Positions 1 to 6,127 are shown, counted from the first letter of the stretch. The stretch: DNA of 8,263 bases from Clostridia bacterium (GCA_029256345.1 JAQSYC010000113.1:1-8263); one strand, 5' to 3'. A program made the numbers and translations. Notes: a model not told the origin generated them from the letters alone.

Positions 1-1401
1 AGGCTGCTCTGTATCGAGTGAAGCATTAAAGTATTGATTTTCTCCCTCATGAGAAGGATAACTAGGCTCAAATCCGAAGACTGGCTTTAGATCCTCATAA
101 ACGGCAAAATCCTCTGGCAGCCAGCTGATATACTTTAGTGAACTGCTTCTTTCAAGATATTGCAAAATATTGGTGGTCTCAATCTTTGTATGTTCCGATG
201 CATCTTCTTTGGCTGTAATTTGACCATTAGCCAGCATTCCTTCACTTTTAAGAATGGATTCTATTCTACCGATTTGGCTGTAGCGTGAAACCGTAAAAGC
301 ATCCACCGGCGGCATAATTGACAAAATTGCAAAAGCCGCCGCAAGCAGTGCAAGACGTTCATTTTTTGAAACTTTACTAAAGCTCAAAATAAGCCCTGCC
401 AGGATTGAAAAAGTTCCAAAGAGAATAATATAGTACCTTGATTCAGTCAGCCCATAAGCATTCAGACGGATACCCGCAGAAATGAGCTGCATGATAACAA
501 TCGGAATAAGGATTTTAGGGAATACCTTACGGTAAAATATAACCCATCTATTTTCTAAGAGACTTGCCAGTATAAAAATCACAAGACCAGCTGCCGAGTA
601 AACAAGCACCATTGGCCCAACCTGCCCAGAAGGCCACGTCAGCGTAAAGAGTATCTTGATAAAATAGGCAATGAGTACCAGCGTATAGGTACTAATGAGC
701 GGAATGGCGATATTCGAAACGAGAATATCAAGGAATTTGGGATAAAGGCCAGCACGTATCATCATCTCTTCATCCGTTTCAGATTCCGAGCTGAATTTAG
801 GCAGAAGTGACAAATAATAAACTGGTGCAAATACCACCCATATAACTGTCATGGCATAGAGATAGGTATCACTATTCACCTTAAAAAGCAAAATATTAAC
901 AGTTGCAATAATAGCTGCAATACCTGCTGCTAAGACACCTGAATACAATAAGGAAGTAAAAAAAGATTTAAAGTGAATAAGGGCAGTCAAGTTGAAATTA
1001 ACTGCTGATCTATAGGAGGGTACCCATAGTACCATGCAGGCCAGCGCAAAAACTGCCACCAAGCTCCTTACTGTAATCTCCGCACTTATCTCAGGAGCAG
1101 GCAGCAAAATAAGAAAATACCCTAAAAGAAGTAACCCAGCTGCTCCATAGGATAAAATTCGCTTCTTTGAAATCCCCTTAAATCTTTCAACTGCAAATTG
1201 GGTGGCCATACCAAGAACAGCACCTACCACAAACGCAAACATCAGCTTTTGAAGCATCAAAGATGGTGGCTCACTTGTTGCAATCAACCTGAAAATAACT
1301 GCGGCTGCTGCCAGTAAGCTCCCCACCGTCATTGGAAAACGGAGCCCCGCCTGAGAGATTCCTTTAATACTGCCAATTAAAATTTCTTTTAAACGTCGCA
1401 T
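1..1401 (-). CDS. DUF4153 multi-pass membrane protein, C-terminus cut by window edge
   Basis: The 467 codons from the ATG at 1401 to base 1 are open, and the stop lies beyond the left edge. The N-terminal part is strongly hydrophobic, with about ten to eleven likely membrane segments (roughly residues 23-43, 50-70, 83-101, 111-129, 148-173, 181-201, 228-252, 262-283, 294-313, 322-341, 349-365). A more polar, presumably extracytoplasmic region follows from about 370 onward. The stretch YGLTESRYY near residue 316, just before a membrane helix, and the overall layout match DUF4153 proteins of Firmicutes. Their biochemical function is unknown; they are integral membrane proteins. The start is supported by AGAGGTGG about 7 nt upstream. 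A possible leader ORF ends 14 nt before the start. Family assignment is by recall of the family's sequence pattern, so the domain name is likely but not proven. Confidence 0.85.
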   Translation of the reverse strand, partial: MRRLKEILIGSIKGISQAGLRFPMTVGSLLAAAAVIFRLIATSEPPSLMLQKLMFAFVVGAVLGMATQFAVERFKGISKKRILSYGAAGLLLLGYFLILLPAPEISAEITVRSLVAVFALACMVLWVPSYRSAVNFNLTALIHFKSFFTSLLYSGVLAAGIAAIIATVNILLFKVNSDTYLYAMTVIWVVFAPVYYLSLLPKFSSESETDEEMMIRAGLYPKFLDILVSNIAIPLISTYTLVLIAYFIKILFTLTWPSGQVGPMVLVYSAAGLVIFILASLLENRWVIFYRKVFPKILIPIVIMQLISAGIRLNAYGLTESRYYIILFGTFSILAGLILSFSKVSKNERLALLAAAFAILSIMPPVDAFTVSRYSQIGRIESILKSEGMLANGQITAKEDASEHTKIETTNILQYLERSSSLKYISWLPEDFAVYEDLKPVFGFEPSYPSHEGENQYFNASLDTEQP

Positions 1402-1415
1402 AGACTTCCACCTCT

Positions 1416-1502
1416 TCATCCATTCCTTAAATTTTTAATATAAAATCGTCGCTTACATTTTAGACGAAATAACGCATGCTTTGTTCCGTGCATTCTTAAC
1501 AT
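1416..1502 (-). CDS. possible 28-codon basic leader ORF upstream of the DUF4153 gene
   Basis: An ATG at 1502 opens 28 codons, starting MLRMHGTKHALF and ending KNLRNG, with a TGA that touches the ribosome binding site of the DUF4153 gene. The peptide is rich in Arg, Lys and His. A perfect AGGAGG lies upstream at 1516-1521, but its 13-nt spacing to the ATG is long. I recognise no family. It could be a translated leader coupling translation to the membrane protein gene, or the AGGAGG may be a leftover and the ORF accidental. Confidence 0.3.
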   Translation of the reverse strand: MLRMHGTKHALFRLKCKRRFYIKNLRNG

Positions 1503-1561
1503 CTATATTGGTTATCCTCCTATTTTCAGTCCATAGATCTCTAAAATAATGATACTATGAT

Positions 1562-1577
1562 ACAGCACTTTTGCTGT
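1562..1577. repeat. short inverted repeat upstream of the DUF4153 gene
   Basis: ACAGCA and TGCTGT flank a 4-nt loop. Next to it (1549-1563) is a tandem repeat ATGATACT/ATGATACA. Both lie between the araC terminator and the DUF4153 gene, where that gene's promoter must be. No convincing -35/-10 pair could be picked, so a role as operator is only a possibility. Confidence 0.25.
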
Positions 1578-1603
1578 CTCTAATAGGCTTTTCTCATTTT
1601 AAC

Positions 1604-1663
1604 AAAAAGAAACAAAGTAATCAGATAGCACTCTTGTAGCATCTGATTACTTTGTTTCTTTTT
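1604..1663 (-). terminator. intrinsic terminator of the trmO-like/araC operon
   Basis: A perfect 23-bp inverted repeat (1604-1626 with 1641-1663) has a 14-nt loop and begins 3 bases after the AraC stop codon. On the minus strand the hairpin ends in TTTCTTTTTG, a usable U-tract. The stem is AT-rich but very long. Its A/T flanks make it symmetrical enough to act in both directions. Confidence 0.85.
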
Positions 1664-1666
1664 GAT

Positions 1667-2533
1667 TTATTTGTTATCAATAGGGATGTAAATCTCGCTA
1701 ATAGAGTCTGGGTTATAGGGTCCCAAATGCTCATCTCCATAGTATTCAAAATTAAAATGGCCTGGTAATTTATAGTGAGTTTCCGGCAGCCACTCTTCAT
1801 AGATATAACGATAAGTATGTCCAACCTGATTAGCTAATCCTTTATGTCTAAACTTTAAATAGGTTTGGGCAGGAATAGTCTTAGCTGTCAATTGAATAGG
1901 GATTGATTCAAGTTTATCAACTGCAACCGCCACATAAAAATAGATACTGTCATTATCTTGATTCGGGAACCAAAATTGTAACTGATAAAATGCTAGGGGC
2001 TTTTTCACATTTGGAATAGCTGAAAGGTTTTGCGTTAACAGCGACCACTGTTCCATTAAGTCATTTCCCATCGATAAATCATAGTAAAATGGGATTCCCA
2101 CCAACTTTATTTCATCTAAAGATACCACTTCTGGTTCTTTATCTAAAGCATGCTCAAATTTTTTCAATTCATTATCCGTTAACGGATGACGTAGCAATTG
2201 TCTATTAATAGTACCCTCTTTACGAATTTCGGATGGGTTTTTATTAATAATTTTGTAAAAAGCCCTTGTATAAGCTTCTGAGCTTCCAAAACCGAATTTA
2301 AGTGCTAGATCTAGAATGCGTATATCTGTTTCAATAAGTTCCGGAATCGACTCAGCAATTTTTCTAGCCAACATATATGCTTTTGGTGAGTAGCCTGTAA
2401 TAGACCTAAATAGCCTGCAATAGTAATAGAAAGAAAACCCTAGTTCTTGAGATATGTCTAAAACAGATGTTTTTGATCTGAGGTTATTTTCAATTACTTG
2501 AATAGATGATAAAATAAGCTCTCTATTATTCAT
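1667..2533 (-). CDS. AraC-family regulator with C-terminal GyrI-like effector-binding domain
   Basis: This 288-residue protein has an N-terminal AraC-type DNA-binding domain with two helix-turn-helix units, about residues 22-43 and 71-94. The second is a clear match to the family signature (DLALKFGFGSSEAYTRAF, then NPSEIRK). From about residue 134 to the end is a GyrI-like/Rob C-terminal-type ligand domain, including a VGIPFYYDLS strand and the closing SEIYIPI. Glu280 there occupies the position of the conserved acidic residue used by related domains to bind cationic drugs. Such regulators usually activate genes in response to small hydrophobic compounds. The start has AGAGG about 10 nt upstream. 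It begins 14 nt after the TrmO-like stop codon, so the two are probably cotranscribed. The ligand and targets are unknown. Confidence 0.92.
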   Translation of the reverse strand: MNNRELILSSIQVIENNLRSKTSVLDISQELGFSFYYYCRLFRSITGYSPKAYMLARKIAESIPELIETDIRILDLALKFGFGSSEAYTRAFYKIINKNPSEIRKEGTINRQLLRHPLTDNELKKFEHALDKEPEVVSLDEIKLVGIPFYYDLSMGNDLMEQWSLLTQNLSAIPNVKKPLAFYQLQFWFPNQDNDSIYFYVAVAVDKLESIPIQLTAKTIPAQTYLKFRHKGLANQVGHTYRYIYEEWLPETHYKLPGHFNFEYYGDEHLGPYNPDSISEIYIPIDNK

Positions 2534-2547
2534 ATTAGGTTTTCCTC

Positions 2548-3012
2548 TTAGAAATTAAAATAATGACTCCAATCAAAACTTGCTGATTCTTCAATACAGC
2601 TTGGTAAGCCTGCACACCACACTGGCATTTTTGCCTCTCTTACTACATCAGAACATGGATAATACGGCTTGATATCTAGGACTGGTGTGCCATCTTCTGC
2701 ATCTATATACGAAGTATATATAATTCCGCAGTCATAATCAATACCTTGAACATCCACAATGCTCATGCAAATTGGATTAGGTCGTAGTGGTGATCTCGTT
2801 GCAAATATTCCTAGGGTGTCTGGTCCTGTCTTATAGGGCTTTTCTATAATCCTCGTTCTACGCAAATCAGAATTATCTACCTGATCTGCCCACCAAAGGA
2901 CAACTAAGTGTCCAAACCCATCCATTGCCGTCAGTGCTTCTTTGTAATCTTCTTCAATATCAATTTTAAAACTCTGGTTAGTACTAACTTTACCTATCAC
3001 TTTTAATTCCAT
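2548..3012 (-). CDS. TsaA/TrmO-like tRNA (t6A37) methyltransferase family protein
   Basis: The 154-residue protein matches the single-domain TsaA-like beta-barrel family. The hallmark GIFATRSPLRPNPI lies at residues 68-81 and DGTPVLDIKPYYP at 107-119. In characterised TrmO this fold binds S-adenosylmethionine and methylates N6-threonylcarbamoyladenosine at position 37 of certain tRNAs. E. coli TrmO has an extra C-terminal domain that is absent here, so substrate identity is inferred. The usual small residue after PNPI is Cys82 in this protein. An in-frame GTG exists at 3015, but the ATG at 3012 has the better 8-nt spacing to the strong AAAGGAGG. It is the first gene of an operon with the AraC regulator. 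The pairing suggests the regulator senses something that also affects this gene's product or substrate, which is inference. Confidence 0.87.
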   Translation of the reverse strand: MELKVIGKVSTNQSFKIDIEEDYKEALTAMDGFGHLVVLWWADQVDNSDLRRTRIIEKPYKTGPDTLGIFATRSPLRPNPICMSIVDVQGIDYDCGIIYTSYIDAEDGTPVLDIKPYYPCSDVVREAKMPVWCAGLPSCIEESASFDWSHYFNF

Positions 3013-3050
3013 CACAACTGCCTCCTTTATTAATAAATCGGTACAGTTAT

Positions 3051-3056
3051 ATTATA
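3051..3056 (-). promoter_or_regulatory. -10 box (TATAAT) for the trmO-like/araC operon
   Basis: A consensus TATAAT lies about 40 nt upstream of the TrmO-like start. No good -35 is seen at 17 bp; the best is TCAAGA at 19 bp (3/6 match to TTGACA). The promoter may therefore need an activator, possibly the downstream AraC protein itself. Confidence 0.5.
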
Positions 3057-3163
3057 GAATATTCCCCCAAACTACTCTTGATTAAATTTGTTTAAAATAA
3101 ACGATAAATTGATGTTATTTGCTTAGTTGCTAACTTTTATGTGCATTGGCAGCAGTTGTCTTC

Positions 3164-3715
3164 TTACCCTTGTAATTCCCTAATATAACTAACCATTGGT
3201 ATCGTCATTGATCTATCTGTAAAATCCACTGTTTTACCATATGAAGCAAGGAATTCTTTATCTTCATGCTTTAAGGAGTTAACATCTTTTTTCATTATCA
3301 TCCTATACATCATGCCCATCATTGCTTTGTGAATAAAACCAAGTTTAGAATAATCCATAGCACCACGAAAATGAAACACTTTAATTTTCTTTTGCATTGG
3401 GGCAGTAAAAATCTTATTAAGACTTTGTTTAATGTGATCAGTATTTGCTTTATCTATAGGATCTGCTAATCCACAAGTAAAAAGTATCAAATTCTTGTGA
3501 CTCAATTTATCAAAGTTTTTCGTCAGTATCTTAACGCCACTTACGCCGCCAGCATACAGCCCCCCTCCGTAGATGATGGTGTCATACGACTCTAAATCAG
3601 CTATTTTAATACTTTTTCTATCAAATAAACTACAAGATAAATCTTCGGCTATCCACTCAGCATATTTTTTGACAGCTCCATATTTTGACTCAAATACTAC
3701 TGCAATTCTTTTCAT
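3164..3715 (-). CDS. flavodoxin-domain protein, HemG-like
   Basis: Counted from the ATG at 3715 this is a 183-residue protein, the normal size for the HemG/flavodoxin_5 group. The first strand and phosphate-binding loop read IAVVFESKYGAVKKYAEWIA (residues 4-23), where FMN phosphate would bind. The segment YDTIIYGGGLYAGGVSG (44-60) and LILFTCGLADP (76-86) are the next flavodoxin strands and loops. Members bind FMN and act as electron carriers or quinone-linked oxidases. Many clostridial copies have no proven substrate, so protoporphyrinogen oxidase activity should not be assumed. An in-frame GTG at 3757 would add 14 residues with no homology and no ribosome binding site, so it is rejected; the internal ATG follows AAGGGAG and GGAGG. 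It is monocistronic by spacing. Confidence 0.88.
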   Translation of the reverse strand: MKRIAVVFESKYGAVKKYAEWIAEDLSCSLFDRKSIKIADLESYDTIIYGGGLYAGGVSGVKILTKNFDKLSHKNLILFTCGLADPIDKANTDHIKQSLNKIFTAPMQKKIKVFHFRGAMDYSKLGFIHKAMMGMMYRMIMKKDVNSLKHEDKEFLASYGKTVDFTDRSMTIPMVSYIRELQG

Positions 3716-3817
3716 ACCTCCACTCCCTTTCCCCTTTTTAAGAAAATTTATCACCACGAATATCTCATGCCCTGTCTTTTATCTTCTTGAAAACCCCCTA
3801 GTAAATATAAGATAAAG

Positions 3818-3835
3818 TTAATAAGTCATTATTAA
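3818..3835. promoter_or_regulatory. palindrome upstream of the flavodoxin gene, possible operator
   Basis: TTAATAA and TTATTAA form a perfect 7-bp inverted repeat with a 4-nt spacer. It sits where the -35 region would fall relative to a weak -10 (TATATT, minus strand, 3804-3809) of the flavodoxin gene. It is AT-rich, so chance is a real alternative. Confidence 0.3.
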
Positions 3836-3922
3836 AACAGGCTTAGGCTTATTTATAGTATATCGTGTTATCTCATACTTATGAAGCTTGTTTTCCCATT
3901 TATTAATGAATTTTTTAAAAAT

Positions 3923-3985
3923 TCACTTTATAAAGTCATAGATTTCATAAATCCCTACATAAAATAGTTATTCAAAAAGCACTGC
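3923..3985 (-). pseudogene. short relic of a second yjdF gene
   Basis: Read leftwards this codes for AVLFE, a stop, then LFYVGIYEIYDFIK and a stop. It matches two separate parts of the yjdF gene at 5633-5978. Bases 3945-3987 align without gaps to 5914-5956 at 35 of 43 positions. Bases 3936-3950 are identical to 5839-5853. The two parts lie 66 bp apart in yjdF, and both contain TTCATAA. Recombination between these 7-bp repeats would give exactly this in-frame loss of 22 codons. No start codon, riboswitch or C-terminal part remains. The relic overlaps the terminator of the neighbouring operon. Confidence 0.75.
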
Positions 3986-4015
3986 AAGGGCACAAATTTT
4001 ATCCCCCTACAGTGC
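3974..4015 (-). terminator. intrinsic terminator of the merR/DUF1579-like operon
   Basis: On the minus strand a 12-bp stem (4004-4015 pairing with 3979-3990, including two G-U pairs) is followed by TTTTTG at 3974-3978. It lies about 20 nt after the DUF1579-like stop codon. The 3' part of the right arm and the U-tract coincide with codons of the yjdF relic. Confidence 0.82.
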
Positions 4016-4036
4016 ATGAATATTTTAACATATCTA

Positions 4037-4498
4037 TTACTTTATTTTTGTCATTGTGGATTCATATCCTCCACCCTCAGGGTATACCCAGGCACCACTG
4101 TTCCTATTCCCATCTTCACTAAATTCACCTTTGTAATAAGCAGGAGACCCTTTGTCTCCACCCCAAATAATAAGCGTATTTCCCTGTAGCTCATAGGTAT
4201 ACTTAAAAGTATTTCCTACACTGTCATAATACCTTGATCTAATAGCTTCACTTGGTTTTTCTGCTCCAAATTCCCTATCTTGTCCGATGATTTCTATACC
4301 TTTTATTTTTTGTCCATATTGCTCAAGATCCACATGTTGCATTAGAAAAAAACCACCTCCCATCCATGAGTAGGTAACTTGTCCGCTAATATCTGGTCCA
4401 GAAACTTGCCATGTACCCACTAACCTGCCTAATTCCTTAAGCTCTACGCTTGGTACTAATATCTGGTATGTTTCATTATTCATTGTATCACTCATCAT
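4037..4498 (-). CDS. DUF1579-like small beta-barrel (lipocalin-type) protein
   Basis: This is a 153-residue soluble protein with no signal peptide or membrane segment. It opens its folded part with LGRLVGTWQVSG (residues 23-34), a G-x-W start like that of lipocalin-type barrels. Alternating strands follow, including YSWMGGGFFLMQHVD (43-57), a SRYYDSVGNTFKYTYEL strand pair (88-104) and a Gly-rich YPEGGGYEST near the end. This resembles the DUF1579/heme- or fatty-acid-binding-like small barrels whose ligands are mostly unknown. It begins 14 nt after the merR stop codon with AAGGAG 6 nt upstream of the first ATG (a second ATG follows directly). It is thus cotranscribed with a drug-type MerR regulator and could bind or sequester the same hydrophobic ligand, which is inference. 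Confidence 0.75.
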   Translation of the reverse strand: MMSDTMNNETYQILVPSVELKELGRLVGTWQVSGPDISGQVTYSWMGGGFFLMQHVDLEQYGQKIKGIEIIGQDREFGAEKPSEAIRSRYYDSVGNTFKYTYELQGNTLIIWGGDKGSPAYYKGEFSEDGNRNSGAWVYPEGGGYESTMTKIK

Positions 4499-4512
4499 TT
4501 CATTCTCCTTTT

Positions 4513-5343
4513 TTATTGTTTTTTAACTATTGGAAACTGAATTTCCGTCTGGTACTTATCAGGGTCTTGTTCATTTCCTGGATGACACAATCCATATGCT
4601 CGTTCACTTCCTATAATCTCATATCCATTATCTTCAATCCATTTAGCCAGCATGGTTTCGCCTTCTGGGAGCGTCTTATCATAGGAGCCTTCGCAAATTA
4701 CCGTGGCAGCAAGCTGTATAGACTCTAACTCTTTAAAGATAAAGCTGCCTGTGCTCTTTTTCATTTCTTTTACAGGAACAACTATTTCAATATCGATATC
4801 TTTTTCTTTATATTCTGTTTCATGATAAATAACTATAATATTATCCTCTATAATAGAAAATAAATTATTCTCGCCAATATAGGTGTACATTTTTTCCCAA
4901 AGTACCTCTTGATAACTATAGTCGGAAATTACCTCCCTTAGGGATAATACTTTTATACAGGGTATTTTCTTTAAGACAACCTCTCCACACGTTGTTGTAT
5001 AATTCCCTTTTTCTATCCGCTCATACATTTTATTTAGGAGATCCATTTTTCTCATTTCATTAGCAATACCCTGTTGAATGGCTCTTGATTTTACTTGAAA
5101 AATCTCTTGTGTATTGTCTTGCTCCTCGAAATTATCTAAAATATCTCCAATTTCTTGAATAGAAAATCCCACATCACGTAAAGCAATAATTCTTAAAATC
5201 AGTGGAATCTGAGCCGCACTATAGAGTCTATATCCATTAATCTTGTCTATTTCAGCAGGGTAAAATAATCCGCACTTTTCATAATGCCTTAACATTCGCG
5301 GCGACACCCTTACCAGTTGAGAGAACGTTCCTATTTTGAACAC
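4513..5343 (-). CDS. MerR-family regulator with GyrI-like effector-binding domain (BmrR type)
   Basis: The 276-residue protein has the size and layout of BmrR. The N-terminal winged helix-turn-helix (residues 3-70) contains RMLRHYEKCGLF and GYRLYS, the MerR signatures. A predicted dimerisation helix (about 72-115) follows, then a GyrI-like ligand domain (about 120-275). Near its end is TEIQFPI. Glu267 there aligns by motif with the acidic residue that BmrR uses to bind cationic drugs. Such proteins twist a promoter with an overlong spacer when ligand binds. The GTG start at 5343 has AGGTGG 7 nt upstream and no better ATG nearby. Autoregulation is likely, because its own promoter has the 19-bp spacer. 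The only obvious partner is the downstream DUF1579-like gene; no efflux pump is encoded beside it in this window. Confidence 0.93.
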   Translation of the reverse strand: MFKIGTFSQLVRVSPRMLRHYEKCGLFYPAEIDKINGYRLYSAAQIPLILRIIALRDVGFSIQEIGDILDNFEEQDNTQEIFQVKSRAIQQGIANEMRKMDLLNKMYERIEKGNYTTTCGEVVLKKIPCIKVLSLREVISDYSYQEVLWEKMYTYIGENNLFSIIEDNIIVIYHETEYKEKDIDIEIVVPVKEMKKSTGSFIFKELESIQLAATVICEGSYDKTLPEGETMLAKWIEDNGYEIIGSERAYGLCHPGNEQDPDKYQTEIQFPIVKKQ

Positions 5344-5364
5344 TATAACACCACCTATTATTTA

Positions 5365-5376
5365 TAATCATGATTA
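5365..5376. promoter_or_regulatory. palindrome in the merR 5' leader, possible operator
   Basis: TAATCATGATTA is a perfect 12-bp palindrome. With one mismatched pair it extends to 20 bp (5361-5380). It lies between the -10 box and the merR ribosome binding site, a place suited to a repressor other than MerR itself. Confidence 0.4.
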
Positions 5377-5383
5377 CAAATAG

Positions 5384-5414
5384 ATTATATAGTTTGACAC
5401 TATGACAAGGTCAA
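5384..5414 (-). promoter_or_regulatory. MerR-type promoter with 19-bp spacer for the merR operon
   Basis: The -35 box is TTGACC (5409-5414) and the -10 box TATAAT (5384-5389), separated by exactly 19 bp. Ordinary sigma-A promoters have 17 bp, whereas promoters activated by MerR-family proteins have 19-20. The spacer region holds dyads: ATAGT/ACTAT around GTCAA, and TTGAC/GTCAA. This supports autoregulation by the adjacent MerR protein. Confidence 0.8.
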
Positions 5415-5419
5415 GCTAT

Positions 5420-5450
5420 AAATGCGCATTTTCTTAGGAAATTTATTTCC
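5420..5450. repeat. two palindromes just upstream of the merR promoter
   Basis: AAATGCGCATTT (5420-5431) is a perfect 12-bp palindrome 5 bp upstream of the -35 box. GGAAAT/ATTTCC (5437-5450) is a second inverted repeat. Their role is not known. They could be further operators, or chance in AT-rich DNA. Confidence 0.3.
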
Positions 5451-5571
5451 AACGTTTTTACTCGTTTATAGTATGTACTTTAAAACATAATCCACGCTCC
5501 GCAGACCAAATAAATGTATATAACTAAAAGCTGCTAACCAGGGGATAAATATTAAATATTTAAAGAACGTT

Positions 5572-5606
5572 AAATAGCCACTCCTCATTTTTAGGAGTGG
5601 CTATTT
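5572..5606 (-). terminator. intrinsic terminator downstream of yjdF
   Basis: A perfect 14-bp inverted repeat (5572-5585 with 5593-5606) has a 7-nt loop and a GC-rich core GCCACTCCT, about 27 bp past the yjdF stop. The T-tract is short on both strands (TTTAAC on minus). The GC core makes it a plausible end for the yjdF transcript, and it may work in both directions. Confidence 0.8.
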
Positions 5607-5632
5607 TCAAAGAACTTGTGTCAATATTGTCT

Positions 5633-5978
5633 TTAATGACCTTTATGTTTTTCTTGGCGTTTTTGCTGCTTCAATTCAAACTTACGTTCTTTCTCTTCCT
5701 CTGTTTTCTCTTTTGAATAAATTTTACGTTCTATCTTCCCTTGTTCCTGCTGTAATTTTAGTGCTTGTTGTGCTTTTGTCGTGTTGGTTATTAATTATAC
5801 TAGTTGTTTTTATTTCTTGCCATCTTATCAGAATAAACTCATAGATTTCATAATCCTTTGGTTCAGCACCAAATGTAACTTTGTTAACTTCATATTGGCT
5901 AGCATATTCACATTCATAAATACCTATCCAAAATGGTTCTTCAAAAAACACTGTAAATCTTACTCTCACATCATTCAT
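5633..5978 (-). pseudogene. yjdF: yjdF, broken by internal deletion and frameshift
   Basis: The N-terminal half is a clear YjdF: VRFTVFFEEPFWIGIYECEY, then VTFGAEPKDYEIYEFIL. The C-terminal part, AQQALKLQQEQGKIERK to FELKQQKRQEKHKGH with a TAA at 5633, is equally typical, but lies in another reading frame. The middle of the protein, normally about 35-40 residues with a basic NPKR-type region, is missing; about 20 unrelated codons fill the join (around 5783-5845). The N-terminal frame instead runs into a stop near 5724. Intact YjdF proteins are about 140 residues, of unknown biochemical function, and made in response to azaaromatic compounds. Three ATGs follow each other (5984, 5981, 5978); the third has the best spacing to AAAGGAGG. 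A truncated N-terminal protein could still be made. Confidence 0.87.
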
Positions 5979-5984
5979 CATCAT

Positions 5985-6085
5985 TGCCTCCTTTAAAGTG
6001 CTTAGTAAAGAACGGACAACCAAAGGAGGCAGGTTACTGACAGCTTTTGCTGCGTCCGGACTACCAACCGGAACTGTGTTTTTAT
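5985..6085 (-). ncRNA. yjdF riboswitch (azaaromatic-sensing RNA)
   Basis: The leader of yjdF is structured. On the minus strand TCCGG/CCGGA form a hairpin around an 8-nt loop (near 6055-6075). Next comes the hairpin CAGC-AAAA-GCTG, enclosed by GGTT/AACC, and CGGAC can pair at longer range with GTCCG. The expression platform is plain: TGCCTCCTTT (6022-6031) is a perfect 10-bp complement of AAAGGAGGCA (5985-5994), which is the ribosome binding site of yjdF. Pairing would block translation. Location and gene partner match the known yjdF RNA family, whose members respond to azaaromatic ligands. The RNA looks intact although the gene does not. The exact 5' boundary is approximate. Confidence 0.85.
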
Positions 6086-6097
6086 CTTTACTCTTTT

Positions 6098-6125
6098 ATT
6101 TTAACTTGACTGTATCATTAGTCAA
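6098..6125 (-). promoter_or_regulatory. sigma-A-type promoter of the yjdF riboswitch
   Basis: TTGACT (6120-6125) and TAAAAT (6098-6103) are 16 bp apart and would start transcription just upstream of the riboswitch. Confidence 0.65.
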
Positions 6126-6127
6126 GT
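6104..6127. promoter_or_regulatory. 8-bp inverted repeat over the yjdF promoter, probable operator
   Basis: ACTTGACT and AGTCAAGT are perfect inverted repeats with an 8-nt spacer. They cover the -35 box and the whole spacer of the yjdF promoter. A protein bound here would exclude RNA polymerase. No regulator gene for it is visible nearby. Confidence 0.5.

Noticed and set aside
3716..3757. 14-residue N-terminal extension of the flavodoxin protein from a GTG
   Set aside because: No ribosome binding site, Gly/Lys-rich low-complexity codons formed by the purine-rich leader, and the family starts at MKRIAVVFES.
3900..3920. GAATTTTT/AAAAATTC inverted repeat as a terminator
   Set aside because: The stem is purely A/T except its ends and lies downstream of a better terminator; likely chance in AT-rich DNA.
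4450..4728. 92-codon plus-strand open frame overlapping merR and the DUF1579-like gene
   Set aside because: Antisense shadow of two well-supported genes; no family match.
5724..6023. 99-residue protein starting at a GTG at 6023
   Set aside because: The first 13 codons would lie inside the riboswitch expression platform; the strong AAAGGAGG and YjdF homology put the start at the ATGs 5978-5984, and the C-terminal tail is out of frame.
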